Below the pieces are notes generated by a model. That model did no database searches. It saw nothing but the letters and a program-made list of their open reading frames with translations, and was not told the DNA's origin. 45,066 nucleotides of DNA from JASUTC01 sp964604305 (lineage in GTDB: Bacteria > Thermotogota > Thermotogae > MWEM01), in assembly GCA_964604305.1 (NCBI GenBank), contig CAZRYM010000010.1, positions 1 through 45,066 of the forward strand, written 5' to 3'. The translations under genes and the position numbers were made by a program. This document shows positions 25,477 to 34,296 of this stretch, in pieces; the first letter of the stretch is position 1; every line of letters starts with the position of its first letter.

Positions 25477-27048
25477 TTACTTTAATGAAAACCCGCATAC
25501 GTTCATGAATTTTTTAAAACCCTCTTTCCCCTGTTCGTTGTTTTTATAGACACCGGCATCTTCCAGCACCCTTGTGAATCTTTTGCCCGTTTCGATTCGG
25601 ATTCTCTCCATCACTTCTTCCGATGAACCACTCGGGTTTGCTTTTTTCATTTCATGAATCCAATATCTGTGTTTATAAAGGGGGTGATCTTCCTCAAGCA
25701 AATCAATTTCTTTCATATCTTTCACACCTGACAGATAATCAGCGATTGCTGCAATTTCTCTTTCAAGTCTTCCCGGCAATATAGCCAATCCCATTACCTC
25801 TATCAGGCCGATGTTTTCTTTTTTGATATGGTGTAATTCAGGATGAGGGTGAAACAACCCCCTTGGAAATTCCCTGGTCGTTCGGTTGTTTCTCAACACA
25901 ATATCAATCTCGTAATCACCATCTTTATTGATTCTTGTAATTGGCGTTATGGTATTATGCGGAACCACTTTGCCTTCTTCCACAGTTTTATGAATGATAT
26001 TCAAATCGCTATCAGTATAGCCCCTCCAATGATTAAGGATCTTGGTTGAAAGGTTCACTAAAACCTCTTTATCGGGAGAGCTCATTCTGATACACGAGAG
26101 AGGCCAATGCAGAATACCGGCTTTTACCCCATCCTCTCCAACATCAAATTCACTTTCAATCCGAGCCTTTACCATGGGCATCTGATAACGACCGCCCTGA
26201 TAATGTTCGTGTTCTAAAATTGAACCCCCGACAATGGGTAAATCAGTATTTGACCCTATAAAATAATGGGGGAAATCATCCAAAAACTGGAAAAGCCTTT
26301 CAAATGTCTTTTTGCAGATATGCATGGGTTTGTGTTCTTCATAAATGACAATGCAATGTTCGTTGTAATACACGTAAGGGGAGTACTGGAAATACCAGTT
26401 TTCTCCACACAGTGTCAGGGGAATCAACCGATGATTCTGTCTGGCCGGCCTTTTGGCATTACCTTGAAAGCCCATATTTTCGATACATAAAACACATTTG
26501 GGATAATCTGTTGAAGGCGTGTTTAATGCTTTTTTTAATTCAAGAGGATCCTTTTCCGGTTTGGAAAGGTTGATTGTAATTTCTATTTCACCATATTCAG
26601 TTTTGACAGACCAATGTTTGTTTTTTCTGATTCTGTCCATTCTTATATAATTAACATCTTTATTTAAGGCATAAAAATAATCGGTTGCAGACTCCGAATC
26701 TTCTTTATTTTTCAAATCAAAAAAAGTTTTTACAACAGCCGATGGAGGTGGAGTTAACAGACCCAAAATCTTTGTGTCAAAAAGGTCCTTTTCCGTTGTG
26801 TTATCCTCGATGATTTTTTTATCAATAGCATATACCAGGATATTTTTGAGAATAGCCTCAATTCCCGTTTCTTCTTCCGGCAGATCTCCTTCATATGGCT
26901 CTTCCACCTGCAACAAAGCCATTAACAAATTTCTGATATAGATCGTATCGAGTTTTGCAGCTGATTCGGGATAATTCTCTATAAGATGTTTTTGCTTTGA
27001 ATAATCAATAAGTCTCTCGATTTCATAAGCAGCGTTGATTTGATGCAT
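25477..27048 (-). CDS. galT: UDP-glucose-hexose-1-phosphate uridylyltransferase, class II
   Basis: This 523-residue protein is the Firmicute-type (class II) GalT of the Leloir pathway, which exchanges UMP between UDP-glucose and galactose-1-phosphate. Conserved blocks include CVLCIENMGFQGNAKRPARQ near 185, NWYFQYSPYVYYNEHC near 210, and FIGSNTDLPIVGGSILEHEH near 255, which includes the histidines expected near the active site. Length is slightly above the usual 490-510. ATG has GGGGGAG upstream. No galK or galE is adjacent; instead it sits between an exported lipase-like protein and a hybrid kinase. Confidence 0.95.
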   Translation of the reverse strand: MHQINAAYEIERLIDYSKQKHLIENYPESAAKLDTIYIRNLLMALLQVEEPYEGDLPEEETGIEAILKNILVYAIDKKIIEDNTTEKDLFDTKILGLLTPPPSAVVKTFFDLKNKEDSESATDYFYALNKDVNYIRMDRIRKNKHWSVKTEYGEIEITINLSKPEKDPLELKKALNTPSTDYPKCVLCIENMGFQGNAKRPARQNHRLIPLTLCGENWYFQYSPYVYYNEHCIVIYEEHKPMHICKKTFERLFQFLDDFPHYFIGSNTDLPIVGGSILEHEHYQGGRYQMPMVKARIESEFDVGEDGVKAGILHWPLSCIRMSSPDKEVLVNLSTKILNHWRGYTDSDLNIIHKTVEEGKVVPHNTITPITRINKDGDYEIDIVLRNNRTTREFPRGLFHPHPELHHIKKENIGLIEVMGLAILPGRLEREIAAIADYLSGVKDMKEIDLLEEDHPLYKHRYWIHEMKKANPSGSSEEVMERIRIETGKRFTRVLEDAGVYKNNEQGKEGFKKFMNVCGFSLK

Positions 27049-27070
27049 TGATCTCCCCCTGTTTTATGTT

Positions 27071-29917
27071 CTATTTTAATACTCTTTCCTTCATGATAAA
27101 TGTAACAACATCCATACTTCTTGGGACGGCCAAATGATCAAGATCCATAAAATGATGTCTCTGCTGGCCTTTGTCTATACCCCACATCTGCTGAGAATAC
27201 AGATTGACAACCCCATCATTTCTACCATGACGGGACAGGTTATCCATAGTTTGATGCGAAAGTTTTTCGCCGATGATCTCCATAAGATAATACGTAATGG
27301 ACAACCCTTGGGTTATTTCATTTGATTGTTCCGTCAATTCTGCGGAACATAAATACAACTTATCCAGATAAGCATCGTCAGCGTTCAGTTGATTGGTAGG
27401 CGGTTCACTGACAAAAACGCCCTCAAAATCAAGGTTTTTGGTCTCGGAATACAAGTAAATTCCAAGGGATTCACAGTAATCTTCAGGAGAGTAGAGCATA
27501 CACATCCCTCCCGGGAAGGGATCAAGAAAACGAAGCATCTCTGTGAACAACTTACCAACCATTTCAGGATGGTTTCTTGCAAAATAGATCATCAATTCGG
27601 CACTCTTCTCAGCTTCTGTGCCGTTTATAAAAGATGCGATAAATGTTCCCAGGGTCAGTTCTATATTCGGCGGGTTATCGGTTTTGACTTCTAATACAGC
27701 CTCCATCAAAGAAGGATTCACCGAGAGAATGAAGTTTTGTGCAATAGTTCCCAAGTGTGGTGTATCCAGAGTGATAAGCTCTTTAATGTAATCACCAAAA
27801 AAAACCGGGCTTCCTTTTTCTTCTGAACGGTATTCATGATTCAAACAATATCGGGAAACCAGCCCACCCATACTTGATGCTATCATATAAATCTCATCAT
27901 AAGCGGTGTGAATGGAATTTTCAAAGAGAATTTCAGAAAGAACTTTTCCGTATTCTGAGGCATCCAGAACTGATGTATCATAGATATATTCATAAAAATC
28001 ATAGTTGTCAAAATCCTCAGGATTTTTATTCACATATTCGTAAAAGCCATTCCATACATCCATTCTTCCTTTATTTCGCCATACTGAATCGATCTGGGGC
28101 AAGACATCTGAGTTACCATTAAAATACGGTATATTTTGTTTACCATGGACGAAAATAATCGCTTTTTCTTTTCTCTGGAGTTTGGAAGATACAGTTTCCC
28201 CCTTTGTATAAGACTCCACTGGATATCTTGCCAGATTGTATTCTTCGGTTGAGGGTAATTTCTCTATTTCATTCAGAATTACTTTTGGGATATTTCCGGC
28301 AAACAGATCATCAAGGGCAAGATAACCTATATTGGCATTCTTAATTTGTGTAATCAATCTTTTTTCCCCTGTTGGAATCATTCTGTAGAATTCGTGATAG
28401 GGTTCCATTCTCAAAAATTGCGTTATTTCGATTGTCACATTTTCTGCAGCAAGTTCCGTTTCCAATTGTTGCAGAGAAAAACCGTTTAGAATAATGACTC
28501 TCAATGCTCTCAGGATTGTCCTTGTTAAATGATTAGCGGCAGTATTGAAAAAGTCCAGTAAAATAATGGGGGTTCCCTTTGTTGTTTCAGCTGGAAATAC
28601 CGGATAAACCTTTGTAAACCTTTCCGACTGATCTGTTGACAAGTTAACTGTGGTATCCACAACGGCAAAATGAACATCACTTTGTTCGATTTCAAGGGGT
28701 TTGATCAACTCTATTGTATCGTAAGATTCCTTTATAAGGCCATCTTTCACACTTGTCATCATCTGTCTGTTCGTATCATTCAACACCGTAAACAGATCAT
28801 AAGCTTGTTCTTGAAAAGAGAGAATCGATACTGAACAAATCACATTCATCTTCAAATCATTTATAACCATGTCCATATAATCATTCACATTCTGATATTC
28901 CAGTTTTTTGTTGATTAAAATATGTAAGAAATCAGACTTAGCCTTTTCAGTTGCATTTGTTCTCAAATTCTCCAAGACTTCCAGGCAGATGATCTCGAAG
29001 ACAGTATTTTTTAACAACAGTTCTTTCAATAGATTGATGTCAATCTTACCATAGCTTTTGGCAACAACCTGATTTAACTTATTTAAGTCTTCATCAATCA
29101 TATTAGCAGCATATTTGAGAAAATCTAAATTCATTTGTAGAAACATGGCGTTTTCAAGGGGATTTTCTGTAAAATAAGATTTCCAGGGTGAATCAAAAAA
29201 AGATATACCGATTTGTCTGAAAATTTCATTTTGATAATTTCCGTATAACATCAACAACGAGAGTAATTCAATTTGAGAATGACATGCCATCAATTCACTT
29301 GAAATGAATTCATATCCTTTTGCCGGGATTTTATCCTGTGCTTCTTCATAAACAGTTGCCTTAATGTTTATCTCCTGATTGTAATAATATCGGGAAAAAT
29401 TATTGTAAAAGGCATTCAAAAACCGATTGAAATTCTTAAGATATTTGGTCACATCATCTGCTTTTGTTTTATCTTTAAAAAGTGTGTTCTTGATGTTTAT
29501 TTCGTTGGAAACGGTTTTGAGAAAGAAATCGATATAACTCATATCATCCAGTAAAAGGGTATGATAGGAAAAAGCTTTCGTTATATCAGAATCATCAAAA
29601 AGAGAGCGTTGTATCTGTAAATATGTCATAACCGCCTTTTCAACCTCAACATCTTCTACTGCTTTAAAATCGACAACATCATAGAGATCAAGCTTGATAT
29701 CTTTATCCAATAAAGCACATATCTTACGATCGTTGAAATCTACAAGAAACAAACGATTAAAGGGCTCTTCATGGAGGATTTCAAGTATTTCTTCCTCATT
29801 CAGTTCGGAAGAATAGGCGAGTAATTTAAAGGGACTTTTATCCAGTTCCTGTATAGTTGTTGAAAAAACCAACGAAAAACAAAAACAAATCAGACAGATA
29901 ATGATTCTTTTCTTCAC
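27071..29917 (-). CDS. Large exported protein with C-terminal lipase-like alpha/beta-hydrolase domain
   Basis: Read from GTG 29917, the product has 948 residues. A signal peptide (KKRIIICLICFCFSLVFS) opens the protein. A long, mostly helical region that I do not recognise (about 25-590) precedes an alpha/beta-hydrolase domain beginning at AIIFVHGK near 595. A full triad is visible: S682 in IASSMGG (AxSxG form, as in Bacillus lipases), D901 in RNDGVVNL and H928 in DLDHLAVP. LITLDTPHLG near 730 is typical of lipases and PGAP1-like proteins. GTG is preceded by AAAGGAG; the longer frame to 29959 adds a non-signal tail overlapping the DUF4258-like gene. Substrate is unknown, but lipid or ester hydrolysis at the cell surface is likely. 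Confidence 0.72.
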   Translation of the reverse strand: MKKRIIICLICFCFSLVFSTTIQELDKSPFKLLAYSSELNEEEILEILHEEPFNRLFLVDFNDRKICALLDKDIKLDLYDVVDFKAVEDVEVEKAVMTYLQIQRSLFDDSDITKAFSYHTLLLDDMSYIDFFLKTVSNEINIKNTLFKDKTKADDVTKYLKNFNRFLNAFYNNFSRYYYNQEINIKATVYEEAQDKIPAKGYEFISSELMACHSQIELLSLLMLYGNYQNEIFRQIGISFFDSPWKSYFTENPLENAMFLQMNLDFLKYAANMIDEDLNKLNQVVAKSYGKIDINLLKELLLKNTVFEIICLEVLENLRTNATEKAKSDFLHILINKKLEYQNVNDYMDMVINDLKMNVICSVSILSFQEQAYDLFTVLNDTNRQMMTSVKDGLIKESYDTIELIKPLEIEQSDVHFAVVDTTVNLSTDQSERFTKVYPVFPAETTKGTPIILLDFFNTAANHLTRTILRALRVIILNGFSLQQLETELAAENVTIEITQFLRMEPYHEFYRMIPTGEKRLITQIKNANIGYLALDDLFAGNIPKVILNEIEKLPSTEEYNLARYPVESYTKGETVSSKLQRKEKAIIFVHGKQNIPYFNGNSDVLPQIDSVWRNKGRMDVWNGFYEYVNKNPEDFDNYDFYEYIYDTSVLDASEYGKVLSEILFENSIHTAYDEIYMIASSMGGLVSRYCLNHEYRSEEKGSPVFFGDYIKELITLDTPHLGTIAQNFILSVNPSLMEAVLEVKTDNPPNIELTLGTFIASFINGTEAEKSAELMIYFARNHPEMVGKLFTEMLRFLDPFPGGMCMLYSPEDYCESLGIYLYSETKNLDFEGVFVSEPPTNQLNADDAYLDKLYLCSAELTEQSNEITQGLSITYYLMEIIGEKLSHQTMDNLSRHGRNDGVVNLYSQQMWGIDKGQQRHHFMDLDHLAVPRSMDVVTFIMKERVLK

Positions 29918-30159
29918 ATCTTCTCCTTTCGGGAGTTCTGAAAAACCGTGATAATCCACAAACAGCCCTTTCTTACTTCAGCAATGATAACCGTTTCGGA
30001 GTTTATAAATTTTAGTCGTCCGTTTTTCTGGATTCTGCAATCCGTGGCGGGATCATCAATGATGTTTTTCACTGCGGTGATGCCAATGGCTCTCTCCAAA
30101 CTTCTGTTGGAAGCATGTACATTATAAACAATCTCCATGCCAAGCAGTTCGGAATTCAA
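29914..30159 (-). CDS. Small DUF4258-like protein
   Basis: This 81-residue protein shows the pattern of DUF4258-type proteins: VHASNRSLERAIGITAVKNII, then alternating strands ending in VRKGCLWIITVF. The fold is RelE/BrnT-like in related families, but no antitoxin gene is adjacent and toxicity is not implied. The start is TTG 30159 with AGAGGTG 9 nt upstream; the internal ATG 30138 lacks a clear site. Its stop overlaps the GTG start of the exported lipase-like gene (GTGA), so the two are translationally coupled. It is the first gene of the operon from the promoter at 30201-30209. Confidence 0.6.
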   Translation of the reverse strand: MNSELLGMEIVYNVHASNRSLERAIGITAVKNIIDDPATDCRIQKNGRLKFINSETVIIAEVRKGCLWIITVFQNSRKEKM

Positions 30160-30200
30160 AAAATATTCACCTCTATTTGAAAATCTTTACATACGATAGA

Positions 30201-30209
30201 ATTATATCA
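30201..30209 (-). promoter_or_regulatory. Extended -10 promoter of the DUF4258/lipase/galT/kinase operon
   Basis: TGATATAAT on the minus strand is a perfect extended -10, with no TTGACA-like -35. Transcription should begin near 30194, about 35 nt before TTG 30159. It is back-to-back with the plus-strand element at 30239-30247, 29 nt away. Confidence 0.7.
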
Positions 30210-30238
30210 CAGAAGTTTTTTCTTTAATCAGGTTTATC

Positions 30239-30247
30239 TGGTATAAT
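30239..30247 (+). promoter_or_regulatory. Extended -10 promoter of the metallophosphoesterase-polA operon
   Basis: TGGTATAAT on the plus strand is a perfect extended -10 with no recognisable -35. Transcription should start near 30254, giving a leader of about 55 nt before ATG 30310. It could drive all the plus-strand genes to the right edge, since no gap large enough for an obvious terminator and new promoter is seen. Confidence 0.7.
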
Positions 30248-30309
30248 TAATAGGTGAACAGAACAGCTTCACAGGGGTTTTTCATGCAAAAGTATTGTGA
30301 GGTACATCA

Positions 30310-31554
30310 ATGAGAAGAGTATTCATAAGCGATATGCACATAGGAGATGGGTTGATTTGTGACAACTTCATCTTTGACGATGAGCTGGAAAGGCTTTTGT
30401 TGGAATTAAATGCCACGGGCGAAGAAACAGAACTGGTCATTGTGGGAGACGGACTTGAATTGATGGAAAGCAAAGTGGTAAAAGATTTGGGACTGATCCC
30501 CTTTGATGAACTGGGTGAAAAGATTGACCCGTCAGTGATCAATAACATAGTGAATAATCACCCTAAGGTGTTCAACGCTTTATCAAAATTCTGCAGAAGA
30601 AACCGCCTTACATATATAGTGGGGAATCACGATTATTACTTCCTCACAAACCCACTTTTGAGGAAGCGGTTTAAGGAAATCATCGGCTCGGAATCGCATA
30701 TTGACTTTGTTCCTTATTTTTATGACAGGGACTGGGGAGTATTTGCAATACACGGTAATAATTTTGATCCGGGAAACCGCTTCGGCAAAGACAAAAACGG
30801 AGAACTGATCCCACCCATCGGTGATTACATGACCAGATACATGATGATCAACTTCCGGGAGGTTTTGATAAACGGTGATGTACCGGAACATATCCCCCAT
30901 GATTACGACGATGTGCAACCCAACATGGATGTGTTTGAATGGTTTTCAACTATGATGAAGACCTATGACATGGGCATCAACCTGGTTGAACTTTGGATGG
31001 AAGAACTGCTCAAAATGCTCAAAACAGTCCAGGCAAAAAACTGGATAAAAGCTCAATATCCTATTGCGCACCGTTTTTCAAACTTGTTTATCAACAGCAA
31101 TAGGGGGATCAAATTCGGCAGAGTAATGGTGGGTCTTGTTTCAAAGATCAGATCCCTTAAAAGAACAAATTACATGAAAACCAAGGCTAAAAATATGCTC
31201 AACAAGGCTTTTGAAAATCCTAAAAAATACGGGTTCAAAGAAAGGGACTTTTACGGCTATTGTGAGATGCCCGATATTGATTACGAAAATCTAAGAGGGT
31301 TGATTTTTGCCCACAGACATAAATTTGAGAATTATATACTGCCCAGTTATGGGCAAAACCGGTTTTACATCAACACAGGCACCTGGAGAACGGTCATCGA
31401 AAGAGACGGAAAAAGCAAAGGCAAGTTCGTGAAACGATCGGAAATGGCTTATGTAGTGATTGACGATGAAGGCGAACACCTCTCTATCAACTCCATGACA
31501 CAAAACAAAATCAAAAATAAAGTTTCCGATTTATCTGTAAAAGAGGTGGTGTGA
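30310..31554 (+). CDS. Calcineurin-like metallophosphoesterase
   Basis: This protein of 414 residues carries the two-metal phosphoesterase motifs. They are DMH near residue 8-10, GDGLEL near 46 (a Glu-containing variant of the usual GD-x2-D/E), GNHD near 102, AIHGNNFD near 144, and FAHRHKF near 338 with the last histidines. A long insert between the last two blocks makes it larger than LpxH-type enzymes. The family includes nucleotide, lipid and protein phosphatases, so the substrate cannot be told. GAGG lies upstream of ATG 30310. Its end overlaps or abuts the polA start, so the pair are coupled, which hints at a link to nucleic-acid metabolism. Confidence 0.82.
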   Translation: MRRVFISDMHIGDGLICDNFIFDDELERLLLELNATGEETELVIVGDGLELMESKVVKDLGLIPFDELGEKIDPSVINNIVNNHPKVFNALSKFCRRNRLTYIVGNHDYYFLTNPLLRKRFKEIIGSESHIDFVPYFYDRDWGVFAIHGNNFDPGNRFGKDKNGELIPPIGDYMTRYMMINFREVLINGDVPEHIPHDYDDVQPNMDVFEWFSTMMKTYDMGINLVELWMEELLKMLKTVQAKNWIKAQYPIAHRFSNLFINSNRGIKFGRVMVGLVSKIRSLKRTNYMKTKAKNMLNKAFENPKKYGFKERDFYGYCEMPDIDYENLRGLIFAHRHKFENYILPSYGQNRFYINTGTWRTVIERDGKSKGKFVKRSEMAYVVIDDEGEHLSINSMTQNKIKNKVSDLSVKEVV

Positions 31555-31556
31555 TT

Positions 31557-34280
31557 GTGAGAAAATTCTTCCTGATCGATGGCAGTGGTCTTGTTTACAG
31601 GGCATTTTTCGCTATCAGAAATCTAAATACTTCAGCAGGGGAACCCGTGAACGCCTTATACGGCCTTTCCCGGATGTTGACGAAATTGTTAAAGGAAAAG
31701 ATAGAAAAGGATGACCGGATCGTCTTCTTTTTGGATAGAGCCAGAAAGACATTCAGAACTGACATGTACAAAGAATATAAAGCCAATAGAGCAGAAATGC
31801 CGGAAGAACTGAGATTTCAGATGTCATTTGTGGAAGATTTGGTCAAATCCTTTGGGATAAAAGTCCTGTCTGTAGAAAATTATGAAGCGGATGATTTGAT
31901 TGCAACTTTTATCAATAGATTTGACAACGATTCCGATGTGTTTGAGGTTGTCACAAGTGATAAAGACCTTTTCCAACTCATAGACGATAAAGTGAGAATC
32001 CTTCGAGCTGAAAAAGGCGTCACTCAGCTTAAAGAATACGACAGGGATGCCTTCTTCGAAAAATATGGCTTCGAGCCTTCACAGATGATCGATTACCTCT
32101 CTCTGATGGGGGATGCCTCAGATAACATCCCCGGAATTAAAGGCATTGGAGATAAGCGAGCCAAAGACCTGATCTCCAAATTCGGGTCTCTGGAAGAAAT
32201 TTATAACAACCTTGATAACGTCACAAAAGCCAACAAAAAACGCCTTGAAGAATCAAAAGAAGAGGGTTTTTTAAGTAAAAAACTGGTACAACTCAAAAAC
32301 GATGTCACATTGGAAGATGATTTCAGCAATCCCGATAAATACAGCTATGCAGGTATCAATTTGGAGGAAATGACACGCCTCTTTTCCAAATTTCAATTCG
32401 ATTCTTTGTTGTCGGAGTGGTCCGATAAATCCAATACACAGGGGCTACTCTTTGATCAAAAACCCTCTCAAGTCGAAGATGAGAATGTTGTCCAAAATTA
32501 CAAAACGATTGGAAGAGATCAGTTCGAAGAATGGCTTAAAAAGTTATCAAAGCAAAAAGTATTTGCATTTGATACAGAAACAACCTCTTTAAATGTACGC
32601 CAGGCAAAGCTGGTTGGTGTTTCTTTCTCTTGGGGTGAGGCAGATACCTATTATCTGCCTTTTGGCCATCAAAATGAATCAGAAAAATTTGATAATCTCG
32701 ATATGGCCTTACTAAAACAAGTTTTAGAAGAAACCAAAGATGCCTTGGTCATCGGGCACAATTTAAAATACGATTTTGCCATACTGATGAATTGCGGGTT
32801 TCGTATACCAGATCATTATTTTGATACCATGCTCGCATCCTACCTTCTTGATCCCGATAAGGGCAAACACGGTTTGGATTTACTGGTTATGGAGGAGTTT
32901 TCCCATAAGATGATCAGTTTTGATGAAATCATCTCCATGACTTCCGGGGCAACAGATTTTTCCACAGTAAGTATTCAAGATGCAACGGCCTATTCCGGTG
33001 AAGATGCAGACTTTACTTTCAGGCTCTACAAACAGTTTGAAAAAAGACTGAAGGAAAACGGGTTGGAAGAATTGTTTCAGAATATAGAAATGCCCCTTTT
33101 AAAGGTCCTAATCCACATGGAAAACAACGGAGTATATTTTGATCGGGAATATTTAAAGAAACTATCCAAAAAAACAGAAAAATTGATTGAGGCTATTAAA
33201 TCCAAAATCTTTCAAATCGCCGGATTGGAATTTAACCTGAATTCACCCGTACAAATTGGCGAGGTTCTTTTTGATAAACTGGGTTTACCTTCCCAGGGAA
33301 AAACATCCAAAAGCAAAAATTACAAAACGGGCAGAGAGGTGCTGGAAAAACTTGCGAAAGATTTTGAAATCGCCAAATCAATGCTTGAGTATAGAAAATA
33401 TTCCAAGCTGAAGTCCACCTATATAGATGCCATCCCCACTTTTATCTCGAAAAAAACCGGCAGGGTACATTCATCCTTTAATCAGATTGGAACTGCAACC
33501 GGACGATTAAGCAGTAGTGATCCCAACCTTCAGAATCTTCCTATTAAGGAGGAAGAAGGCAGGGAAATCAGAAATGCCATCAGACCGCAAAAAGAAAACT
33601 GGAAACTGATCAGTGCGGATTATTCTCAGATAGAATTGAGATTGATGGCACACATCTGTTCCGATGAAAATCTAATCAAGGCGTTCAAAGAGAATTTGGA
33701 TGTTCATTCCTTTACTGCTTCAAAAATCTTTTCCGTTGAACTGGAAGATGTTACAAAAGAACAGAGAAGCATAGGCAAAATGATCAATTTCTCTATTATC
33801 TATGGTATCTCTGCTTATGGTTTATCAGCCAGAACAGGAATTTCGGTAAAAGAAGCCGAGAAATTCATCACGGAGTATTTTAAAACATATCCCAAGGTTA
33901 AACAATACATGGATGAAGTGGAAGAAAAGGCTAAAAGAGATAAAGAGGTGCGTACCGTTCTTAATCGCTTGAGAAAAATCAAATACATCGATGCCTCAAA
34001 TAGAAGACTGCAGCAGGAAGCCAGACGAATGGCCATTAATTCTCCCGTTCAGGGTACAGCAGCTGATATAATGAAGATAGCCATGATTAACGTTCAGGAA
34101 AAAATCTCCGAAAAAGGCGCACGCTGCATGATGATTATGCAGATACACGATGAAATTGTGTTGGAATGCCCGGATAACGAAGTTGACGAAATGAAAGATA
34201 TATTGGTTCGCGAAATGGAAAAAGCCTATTCACTCAAAGTGCCATTAAGAGTAGATGTAGAGGTTACAACAGAATTCTAA
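31557..34280 (+). CDS. polA: DNA polymerase I with both exonuclease domains
   Basis: The product, about 907 residues, has three domains. A 5'-3' exonuclease (about 1-290) has FLIDGSGLVYRAFFA, YEADDLIA and the helix-hairpin-helix SDNIPGIKGIGDKRA. A 3'-5' proofreading domain (about 315-490) has its acidic residues intact in FDTETTSL, GHNLKYDFA and YSGEDADF. The polymerase (about 520-907) has SADYSQIELR (motif A), RSIGKMINFSIIYG (motif B) and QIHDEIVLE (motif C). Unlike Taq-type enzymes it should proofread. I place the start at GTG 31557, 8 nt after GAGGTG; GTG 31551 would have only 2 nt spacing. It serves repair and RNA-primer removal. Confidence 0.97.
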   Translation: MRKFFLIDGSGLVYRAFFAIRNLNTSAGEPVNALYGLSRMLTKLLKEKIEKDDRIVFFLDRARKTFRTDMYKEYKANRAEMPEELRFQMSFVEDLVKSFGIKVLSVENYEADDLIATFINRFDNDSDVFEVVTSDKDLFQLIDDKVRILRAEKGVTQLKEYDRDAFFEKYGFEPSQMIDYLSLMGDASDNIPGIKGIGDKRAKDLISKFGSLEEIYNNLDNVTKANKKRLEESKEEGFLSKKLVQLKNDVTLEDDFSNPDKYSYAGINLEEMTRLFSKFQFDSLLSEWSDKSNTQGLLFDQKPSQVEDENVVQNYKTIGRDQFEEWLKKLSKQKVFAFDTETTSLNVRQAKLVGVSFSWGEADTYYLPFGHQNESEKFDNLDMALLKQVLEETKDALVIGHNLKYDFAILMNCGFRIPDHYFDTMLASYLLDPDKGKHGLDLLVMEEFSHKMISFDEIISMTSGATDFSTVSIQDATAYSGEDADFTFRLYKQFEKRLKENGLEELFQNIEMPLLKVLIHMENNGVYFDREYLKKLSKKTEKLIEAIKSKIFQIAGLEFNLNSPVQIGEVLFDKLGLPSQGKTSKSKNYKTGREVLEKLAKDFEIAKSMLEYRKYSKLKSTYIDAIPTFISKKTGRVHSSFNQIGTATGRLSSSDPNLQNLPIKEEEGREIRNAIRPQKENWKLISADYSQIELRLMAHICSDENLIKAFKENLDVHSFTASKIFSVELEDVTKEQRSIGKMINFSIIYGISAYGLSARTGISVKEAEKFITEYFKTYPKVKQYMDEVEEKAKRDKEVRTVLNRLRKIKYIDASNRRLQQEARRMAINSPVQGTAADIMKIAMINVQEKISEKGARCMMIMQIHDEIVLECPDNEVDEMKDILVREMEKAYSLKVPLRVDVEVTTEF

Positions 34281-34296
34281 TTCAGGAGGTCATTAT

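Noticed and set aside
29914..30159. Toxin-antitoxin pair
   Set aside because: The DUF4258-like protein has no small partner gene beside it; the next gene is a 948-residue exported hydrolase.
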